Assembly: GCA_950022655.1 (NCBI GenBank)
Contig: OX465580.1
Coordinates: 128,062,099-128,126,098 of the forward strand
Length of the DNA: 64,000 nt
Direction: 5' to 3'
Origin: Alentia gelatinosa
Taxonomy: Eukaryota; Annelida; Polychaeta; Phyllodocida; Polynoidae
Shown piece after piece: positions 19,901-30,500 of the stretch. The notes beneath the pieces are model-generated. The model did not search any database. It had not been told where the DNA came from and saw nothing but the letters and a program-made list of their open reading frames with translations. The translations under genes and the position numbers were made by a program. Positions within the stretch are counted from its first letter, which is position 1, and every line of letters starts with the position of its first letter.

Positions 19901-22900
19901 GATATATCTAACAGACCAAGAGATTTATCTGATTAATTATAGCACACAAATCAACTCATCATTACTACTGTACTTACCATGTGTAAATCTTGTACATATC
20001 TTATAGACCGGAATAGTTATTGCCATCGAAATATGTAACAGCCCCACAGAGGCATACAAAACCTGCAATAGCAGACTGCCTGTACAACTTCTTATTCATC
20101 TATTGTGAAAAAAAAAAAAAAAAAAAAAAAAAAATGCTCTTCATTTGCAGCCATATTAAGTACCTCTTGTTTCATTCTTATCTTCAGATCCTGTAGATGT
20201 AGAGCAGCAAAAGGGCGCCATATCAAAGAAACCCAAGAAAGAAGTTATGCGATACGTAAGAGCATGACTTGATTAATTACATCTGAGAGTATAACAGGAT
20301 TTGGTTAACGGTATATTTACCCCAGAGTAATCCCCCCCCCCCCCCCCACAACAATAAAGCGTTCCGAATTTGTCTCTCATTATAGACTGGTTGAAATTTG
20401 TCCGTCTTCAAATATAAAAGGAGTATTCAAAGTTCAGATAAATAAAGAAGAGAGGTGGGTAGTTAGCACAGTAGTTATGGCAAGACTTGTAACCCTAAGG
20501 TTGTAGGACTTTGTGGGTTCGAGTCCTGCTGCAGCCACTCTTCCCTTTCACCCTCAGCAGTGGTAGATTTATTGCTATATTAAAGGCATCCTTCTCATAA
20601 CATGTCTATGTGGTGTGAGTACTAAAAGAACCCTCACCTCGGTAAATCGGTAGGGTAGAGATTGCTACCTAAATTTGTCTCCTGTATTAGACCATCATCA
20701 AACCCAAAGTTAGTTTAATAGAACATATTGGACGTTGAACTACCAAGCAAACAACAAGACGAAAAGAACATCATTATTTATAAATATATCACAATTTTCT
20801 TAGTAAATATCAATCTCTGAGTATTTCACCTTGAAGAAGACAATGTGATAGTCGAATCGTCGGTCCTGATAATAAAGCGCACTATTTATAGAGATTTCTT
20901 GTGATATTTCTCCACCTACGTAATAATCTTTATATAAAGATAATTATGTAATTTGTCCGTAGGATCCTTACCCAGGATCAGCGCCTGTACCACAGGAAAC
21001 AGTGAAGAAGTATACTCGTGGCGAGAAAATGAATTCGGTAAGATTTTGTTATTTCTATACTGTTGTTATTCAACTAGTCTGAGTGTCATTAAGATGTAAG
21101 TGAATCTGTCATGTGAGGCTTCTTTGACAAAGTATATTAAAAGGTCTACATCTGAAGTCTGAATGTGTGTGAAATTGAATGAATATAGCACTAGAGACAA
21201 TCATTATGGATCCATGGTTGATTGATGCCAGTAAGGACTTTTATTGAAGAACATTTTGAGCTCATAATCTGTCACAATTCAAGAGAGTCATCCAAAGAAA
21301 ACCTCAGCTACCTTCACGAGTAACATGTACCAGGGCTTGATTTTATGTACTGATGTAATCCGGCTAGGTTTCATGGTAAAACATTGATAAAAGTTGATCA
21401 CATGTTATATGATGTACTTAACTAAATCTGTGAAAACTTCTATATTTGTCGCACAGGAAGGGATTCGAACCAATTTCCACCAACATCAGTACAAGCGGAA
21501 AGAAAAGAGATGGAAAATGGCCTCCAAAGAGGCAGCCCGGGCCGAGTTCCTATTACCCGAGGAAGCAGGGTTTGTAAACATTTGGAGAAAAAATATCAAA
21601 TTGAAAATTATTATAGTGAAAATACAGAATATTACTCTGCTCTGTATCACAGTACCATTCATAGATTACTTCGCTATATATCCAGAAACGTTCATGGCTC
21701 ACTATGCTCTATGTCACAGATTTCTTTTTTCATCGACATGGCACTGATATATAATACCTGGCCGGGTTCTCACTTGAATTTGAGATGGTTTCTAATACCA
21801 CTTCGCCAGTTGTCATATCTCCTGGTGACTAATACTTAATCTATGTGTTCTACTAATGTTGGTTTCTATGTGTTCTAAATGATTTCTGGTCACTCGGGTT
21901 AAAACCACCACATTCTGGTGACCATATCATACCTATATAAACCATTGTTCCTGTGAAAATCTCATTCCTGCCTGAAGAAGACTGTGATAAGGTCGAAACG
22001 TCGCATAAAGGAATAAAGTGTTCAAAGTTTCATATCCAAGAGTGGATTTCCATTTATTTCGGAAGAGATCGGGTTTGATAGGACTTCAACCACGGTTTAG
22101 ATCTTTAATTTATTACTGTATTCTTTATGTAAACTTATATGCTTATTTTACAATTTCCACTCGCTGAATTTGAAAAAAAATAGAGAAAAATAGAGAAGCA
22201 TTCAATGCTGACTCTACTCTACACCACAGAATCATTAATGGCTTACTCCTATCTATATTACAGATTTATTGAGGCAGAAGAAAATGTGGAAACAAGTACT
22301 CTCACACAACACGATATTGCAGCCAACGTCGACATCATGAGTGCACAGAAGGTACGCAACGGCAAAAGGACATTAATCACAGATGCATACACAATATTAC
22401 CATGATTTCGATCTGAGTGGCCGTATTCTCCGCGTAGTTGACGCGTAGTAAAACGCGTAGTATTACGTAGTGTCAACTACAAGGAGAATACGGCCATACA
22501 GATCGAAATTATGGTAATGTTGTATTTATTACTCACTTATTTTTAGATTTAAGCAATAAATATGATCGTTAGAAAACTTTTCAATGTAATTAAGAAGTTA
22601 TGTTTGGGACTACTTTCATCTCAAAAATCTGTATCCTCCTAGGAGGGTACGGAGCTCCGTATCCTCACCAGTAGCGATCTGTAATCTCCATAGGCTTAGT
22701 ATGGAGACTCCGTATCAGGTGGGTAATAAATAGAGATATACACCTACATGGAGATATTGACCAAAACTTATTTTTCTAGCTGATATTGATAAAAAATAAC
22801 TGGTGATATAGGGTAGCGAGTTATTATGTTAATATTTTTCTAAATATTGGGCCCAATTCTGATTTAAATGGAAATAACAATTTGGTGTCCCATTATTGGT

Positions 22901-24479
22901 GTCCCAAATATGTGGTCATGAGCTACCTCTGTGTGCCGTCCCCATTGCATTATCACCAGGTGGCCAATGGTAGTATCTGCGGGGGTCGGACCACCATTGG
23001 GGGAACAGAATCTGTAATGTGGCTCTGTGTTCTTATGAAATCCAATAGACTTTCAAACCTTTGCCATGCCTCCTTTGTCTCCCTACACCCATCCCAGTGT
23101 AGGAATACGTAAAGATGAAACCCAGGACATGTTTGTTCTCAAATGAAAGGATATTTACACATATATGAAAAGGGTTACAGTTATCACATTGGCCTATTCT
23201 CACTCTGACACTCTTTTAAAGTGCTTTGGATTTCGTTACAGTTTTTCGACTTAAAGTTGGATAAGTTTGGACCGTACAGAGCGAACTACACACGGAACGG
23301 CAGGTCAGTATCAAGTGACAATAATGCCATAAATACCGAGTGTCTTTTCAACATTTTATGGGGTTTTCCATAATTGGTTGCGTTTTGTACCCGTTCGCCT
23401 GGTTTTACACAAATTGTACCATAAATAACTGAGTATATTTGATTTTTTTTTGTAGCGTAAGTTTGTTTCACCTAAATTATTTTTACTTTAAACCAGTCAG
23501 AATTTTACTCTGTTTCCTATGTAGAAAATAGAGAAAAAGAGCATAATTCTAATGCTTCATCGCTGTGAATAGATTACAAAGAATTTTGGATGAATTGTAG
23601 AGATTTGTTTGTTTGGGTAGTTTAACGTCCAATTTGTTCAGTTAGACTTAAATTGTAGAGATGTCCATATTTTCCCTTTATGATAGACAACTCCTGATTG
23701 GTGGAGCGAAGGGTCACGTGGCAGCCATGGACTGGCAGACGAAGAAACTCATGTGTGAGATCAACGTCATGGAAACTGTGCAAGATGTCAAGTAAGTAGG
23801 CCATCTCTTGAATTCTCCCTACAACTTTCCGGTCGTATTTAGAGACGGGGAGAACGTGCGAATTCTTTAAATGCACTTTTATATTTTTGTTGTTGTAATT
23901 TATAGTTAAAAGGTTAGGATGATATATACATCCAACGGGCATTGCCATGTGAGAGAAAGAATGTCGATGGTGGCAGCTGGCGCAACTAACCAAAGGATTT
24001 TTGGGGATGGTCCTGGTTATGTCTGCTTATGCGTGGTGTCCTCTTAAGCTGGGTTTTCAAGTTTCCCCCAGTCCAATATGTGAGTGGTATAAACTGATAT
24101 GTAGGGGAGCCATAGGCGATGATAGATTTGAAATACATTTTCTAATATCTTAATTGGATCCGAAGTTATTAAACTTTGAAATACTAAATGTACTTTCTCT
24201 GAATATACTCACACACATTCATAAAACACAGATTCATCTATTTTTGTAGGTTGTTGTTTGGAGGTGTCCGCTTACACAGGGTTTTAGGCCTTTACATACT
24301 GAAATAAATTCCCCCTCCTGTGGGGTGTCCACTTATGCGAGGTGCACGCTTCTACGGGGTTGAATTAAACATTTGAGAGGGAGGGGGGAAATTCTGTTCC
24401 TAGCAAAACTGCCTGCTTACGCGGGGTGTCCGTTAGGCAGGGTTCTACTGTATGTTATGTAGATTAATGAATTGTCTTT

Positions 24480-24517
<38 letters not shown>

Positions 24518-27500
24518 TGTTGAGACTGGAGGTAACTGTCAGGGTACAGCCTGTCCCTGTGATGTATTTTAAGCGTTTCGTGTACATAGTAAAGTAAGTC
24601 CTTGATTTCGTCGTGCAGGTGGCTGCATATAGAGACCATGTTTGCTGTGGCACAAAGGCAGTGGACGTACATTTACGACAACCAGGGCATCGAACTCCAC
24701 TGTTTGAAAACTCTGAACGAGACACTGCGGCTGGAGTTCCTGCCATATCACTTCCTCCTAGTCGCCGGGGTGAGTTTACTGTTAATGATTCTATTATACG
24801 TTCTCAAGTCATCGCTTGAATGAAGTGTGAGCAATCCTCTACAATATTTAATAATTAAAAAGAAGATACTTGGCTAATCTTATGCAATACAGAAGCTCGA
24901 AGTGGGCGTATAAATTTGTTATTAAGTGTCTCTGATTTTCTTCATTTGTGAGTTTTCTGATTCACTATTCAAATAGAAGATAGCCGAGGCCACGTCTGTT
25001 CCCTTTGCTGATGCTATAGTAAAACGGGATGGGTTTTAATCTTGGCCACCGTATGCCACGACTGGAGTTTGGCAAAGTGACTTCATGAGGCGAAGCCGAG
25101 TGAAGTCCAGAGCCAAAACTCCAGGAGTGGCATGCGGTGGCCATGATTAAAACAAATCCGGTTTTGATTTTATCCTACCCCGTCTCCTCAATTTGGGAAT
25201 ATTACATGATAACAATGCTGTATGCCAATAGTGGCATATAAAACTCTGTATGCCAGTCAGCGTGGCATACGGAAACTCAATGTTAAACCTATGGGATTTT
25301 ATATTAGGGGGAGGACAAAACCTTGAAAAAATATTGGAAAGTTACTTATCTGTGTTGTCACTATGGCTTGAAGGTATCGTTTATCATTGTATTTTTTTCA
25401 GCTTGACAAAACTATTTGTTAGAAAGCACTGTTGTTTGACAGGGATTGTGTATCTATTATTATTTTCAAGAATGCCCGTGGCTACCTCTCCTACATTGAC
25501 GTGTCTATCGGACAGAAAGTGGTTGCTTTCCCAACATCTCTGGGCCGGCTTGATGTCATGTGTCAGAACCCACGAAACGCCATCATCCACCTGGGACATT
25601 CTGGAGGTTTGTGTTGGACTTGATCCATAATTTACCTTCTTAAAAACTCCCTATAACCTGTTATTATTCGCCAACACGCCTTCTCAAGTGGTTCCAACAT
25701 GCTGATCTTCATACAGATTTTAATAGAACTTCATGCGGTAATATATGCATTCAAATACGATTAATCATTTTAAAGTGCAAGGATACAGTTTCCCCTCAAA
25801 TATTTTCGTTTGATAAAGGAGGCCCCGTCAGCACTATCCTGTTTTACTATTAAATTGTAAATCGTTTTAGAACATGTTCGCCATTATCCATTTGTAATTT
25901 CTCAAAACTCTGCATGAAACAACAAAGGGGGATATACTTATTGTTCGGAGAGTATTTGAACAGAATCTAATGATAGTGGGTATGAAAAACTAGTGCGTAC
26001 CAAAATGAACTGATATCAGTGCGCCACTTGTCAGGAAAAGGTGGATAAGAAATATGATATAGACTGGTTTCAAATAAAAGCGGTTGTATGCTCCTCGGAG
26101 TTGCCTCTGCGCAATATCCTTGCATGCTCTCGGTATTACTACGCGTCAACTCCTCGGAGCATACGGCCGGTTGTATCTGAAACCAGTCAATATTGTGTAT
26201 AGATTCTCATGATTGATACCCTACTTTCTTGCGCTTGATGTCCAGTAATTGTTGTCAGAGGTCACTGTCACGGTTATTTTGTATTGCCGTTTCTCTTTAC
26301 AGGTACCGTTACTATGTGGTCGCCAAACGTCAAGACACCCTTAGTGAAAATGTTGTGTCACGGCAGCGGAACGAGGTCGATCGCCGTCAACCAGACAGGA
26401 GAGTATGTCTCAACCAGTCTCTGTAGCTTACACTTACCTCACGGGGGCCAGGTTGTAGGATGTTTTCGATATGTTGGATTTTCATTTTAGTCCAAAAAAG
26501 ATGAAAAATTTTCAAGAAATAGAATACATGTATGTTTTTTTAGAATAATATAGACTCCCAAGTTACCTAAGATCTGAGTCTTGGATGATCTTGTTCTGTA
26601 ATCTTTCAAAATTCTGAATTCAGCTTTCCCCAACACACTCAGTTAGAGGTCAGTTAGATCCCAGTGTTCAGACCTAGAGCTGTGGGATGGTGGGATTTCA
26701 GTAGGAAATGCTCCTACAGACAAGGGCTAAACTAGATTACTGTCAATGAGAAATAAGTACCATATGGGAAGGGTGGGGGGGGGGGGGGGGGGTCATGTTC
26801 GGGGGCCGCACAAGGCGAGAGACCAGAAAAACTGGTCTTCCTCTTATACAGAGATGCCAGTTCTCCACTTTCCCAAGGAAATCCTCGTTTTCATTTCTAG
26901 TATTTAGAATTGTTTTTGTCTGGTATAAAACAAGGATTAAAGAAAAAACCAACAAGTTTTGGTAAAAGTCGTCGTTCTCCACAAGTTTGATGCGGCGTGA
27001 TATGAACGAGGCGACAGCCGAGTGAATATCACATAGCATTCAAACAAGTTGGAGAACGACTTCTTTGACCAAAACGAGTTGCTTTCTGTATTTATCTCAC
27101 CCCTGTACACACTAAAAGAATGGGCAACACACAGGCTATAGACCATGGAGAACGGACTGCAATACTTGTACGGGCATGGAGAACGAGTTTCCAATGTTAA
27201 GCCTATGGACATTTATTCCAGCGGTGAGATAAAGTATATACGTTGAACCTAATTGATAGCAATAAAACTGATTTGAACCTCCCCTCGCATCTCAACCCAA
27301 TGTTCTCTCAATCTTTCTGAAGCATTAAATTCCACCTGAAAAATATTTCCGGTTTTCTTTTTCCTGACCCCAACTGACATCCCTGCTTATACAAAGACGT
27401 CCGGCATAAACCCGGCACTGGAAATAGTAAACCTGAAAACCTATATACATCTATGACTATAATTATCAGTATGCTGATAGTATTGTCCACCGTTTGCAAC

Positions 27501-30500
27501 CAGTTACATGGCGACGTCTGGGATAGACCGCACGCTGAAGATCTGGGACCTGAGGACCTACAAGATGCTGCAGTCGTACAAAGTGGGCGCCGGCGCCTCG
27601 CACCTCTCCTTCAGTCAGCAGGGAACCGTCGCCGCCGGCATCGGCAATATCGTCGAGGTACGCCTCACTTGCCACAGGGGGGTGGGGAGTTAGCTCGGTG
27701 GTTAGGGCACTGGACTTGTAATCCCAAGGTTGTAGGACCTTGTGGGTTCGAGTCCCACTGCAGCCACTCTTCTCCTTCATTCCCAGCAGTGGTAGATTTA
27801 CTGCTATATCAAAGGCCAATCGTTCTCATACCATGTCTATGTGGTGTGGGAACTAAAAGGACTCTCACCTCGGTAAATGTGTAGGGGTGAGATTTCTACC
27901 TGAATTCATTACATAGATTCGATCACCACCCTTGGGGTGTAAAAGAACCTTGAGAAAGTCTGGTGAGAACCTGTAATGGTTAACTGGACGTTAAATCAAA
28001 CCCACCAACCAACTTGCCACGGCATTTAGTATCCAGTGCATTAATTATTCATTGTAAACTGCTGGGGTAGGTTAGGAATAAAGATGAATCGCTCTGTATG
28101 AGGTTTAGAAGTAGACTGGCGAGGCTGGTTTTAATACATCTGGGGAACAAACGCCTGTTACATGGAAACGTATAGTCAAAAAATCGCGAGGCAATAGCCA
28201 AGCGCAGTGAGTAGCCAATCTGACTGGAGTGTGATAACACTAACACTACTAACTTGAGTTTAGTATTGACCTTACCCTGTCTCCACGACTTTAGAATAAT
28301 ATCTAGCCATTTTAGTTCCTCCAAGTTGCTCGATCAAGTGAAATTTGCGGCAGCCGTATTGCAAAGTAAGGCCAAAGGTCATCAACAATTCATAGACCAC
28401 ATTAGTGTGATGTCCATTGTGGGGAATCTACAATAGCTGTCGATACTTTTCAACTAAATCAGATATACCTTGATGACCATTCACCACCCGAAACTCATTG
28501 TAAATATCATCGTTGTTTGTTGTACATACTTGTTTATTCCATACTGTCAAAGATTGCAAGGATTCTGTATATGATCGAATGCAATAAAGACTTCAAAAAA
28601 AACAAAAAAAAAGTGACTAAAGTGACCTTTGCTAAACCTATTGCATTTTTATTAGGGGTATGATACATGACATTACTATGTTACAGATCTACAAGGACTG
28701 CATAACGACACCAGCCACCTCGGTGTACCTCAACCACCGGTGTCCGGGCACTGTGGCCAATCTGCAGTTCTGTCCATACGAAGACGTGCTGGGCGTCGGT
28801 CACGCCAAGGGATTCACCAGCTTGCTTGTCCCAGGTAAACTTCTTTTTTTAATATTTTATTACGGGTCGGTTTGATTCGCAAGCGAACATTCAGTGGTCT
28901 ACTATCGTACCCAGGATATACCAAGTTTACCTCACGTCTTTAATGTACCTGATAGTGTTACAAAAGTATAATAACAATGGTGTTGATGATAATTTAGTAG
29001 TAACAGTGATGTTGATAGAAAATACTGTTTAGCCTTTGTGTGAATAAACAGTTTCCTACTCGTATCAAGGTGCTGGTAGACAAATCAAATGAGGTATTGA
29101 GGAAATGGTACATGACATGAACAACATATATAGAGCAAATATCATATTTTATGTTATTTGTTTAAGTAAGAAAAATTGATTTCGTTTTCTTAGAAACATA
29201 TGTTTCGTAATGATGATGTCACTTTTATGTAATACATTTCTGATGTTCTTTTTTTAAAAATATATGTTATATTTGAACCCAGTATTGTTATGGAAAATAT
29301 TAGCCAAGATAAGATCCTTTTTTGTTGTGCAAATATTTCCTTGCTTTTTACTAACCCCAGCTGACATCTCTGTAATAACTATTTCTCATTTACAGGTTCC
29401 GGCGAAGCAAACTTCGATGCTCTCGAGGCAAATCCTTACCAGACCAAAAAGCAGCGTCAACAAGCTGAGGTGAAGATGCTGCTGGAGAAGGTACGTGTAA
29501 AAATGATGTCCTGTGGGATGCAGATAAAATATGACATTGTCGTCTCTAATATATTTTCTGACAGTATCATTAGTTTTGACATTTCACCTCAGTGCCACAA
29601 ATGACACTAGTCTGACAGATAGATGTTTTTCATTGTCTAGTTTGCATAATAAGGTCCCTGAAAAGTATCAGTTGCTAATATCAAATTTCGAAATAATTGA
29701 TATCACTCCTCTATATACAGAGATGCCAGTTTTCCATTTTTTCGTGGAAATCCACTTTTTTATATCCAGTATATGATATTCCTCTTCCTTGTGTAAAAAT
29801 AAGATGACATAAATTGAGACTCATTTACGCCAATAGAACAGTGGTTTGAACATCCCCACAGACCCTTGGCTCCATGCCATGGCCGAAAAGAGCATAATAT
29901 CCAAGTTTTCACGGTCTCTCTGAGGCAGAAAATTCCAGATAAAAAAAATTCCCACTTTTTTCCCTAACCCCAACTGACATGCCTGTATATAGCATTAGAA
30001 CAGGACGGACCTAGAATTATATAGAGAAACATGATCTCTGCTGTGGTAGATTTATTATGACACATCTCTCAATATGAAAGTAATGGAGAAGAGACCTCTA
30101 AAACTCCCAATAAAGATAACTCAACAGAAACAGTTTGGTACGCCCACTTTGAGCTCACAAAACAGACTGATTTGCCGACTTTTCGGATTGTTAGTCTTTC
30201 ATCAGAGCTTTACTCAAATGAAAGTGAAAGAATTCTGGAAAAGCCATCCTTTTATACTGTAGGATGCTTCAGTGAAATTTCATTGAAATTGAGTTCATTG
30301 GATGGGTCACCGTTGTGTTCAAAGTTCAGTTCAAGCAAGTTTCTATTGAAACTGATAATTGATGAAGAAGAGATAAACAGTTATCGCTGTGCGCCTCTTC
30401 TAGATAGTGATGTATATTATAGTAATATATAGAGACAGAGTTAGTGTGACGGAATTCCATCTGTTCTTCAATATTTTGATCAGAAATACTCTCCGAGTTC

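Noticed and set aside
21567..21576. Donor TTT|GTAAAC for WDR46 exon 6
   Set aside because: It puts a stop right after the junction with exon 7; the GG|GTTTGT donor keeps the conserved GF-x-E reading.
27676..27760. tRNA gene (A and B boxes visible)
   Set aside because: Head of a SINE: the cloverleaf is not followed by a mature 3' end, and the SINE body, tail and TSD are present. Same for 49305, 56905 and 20452.
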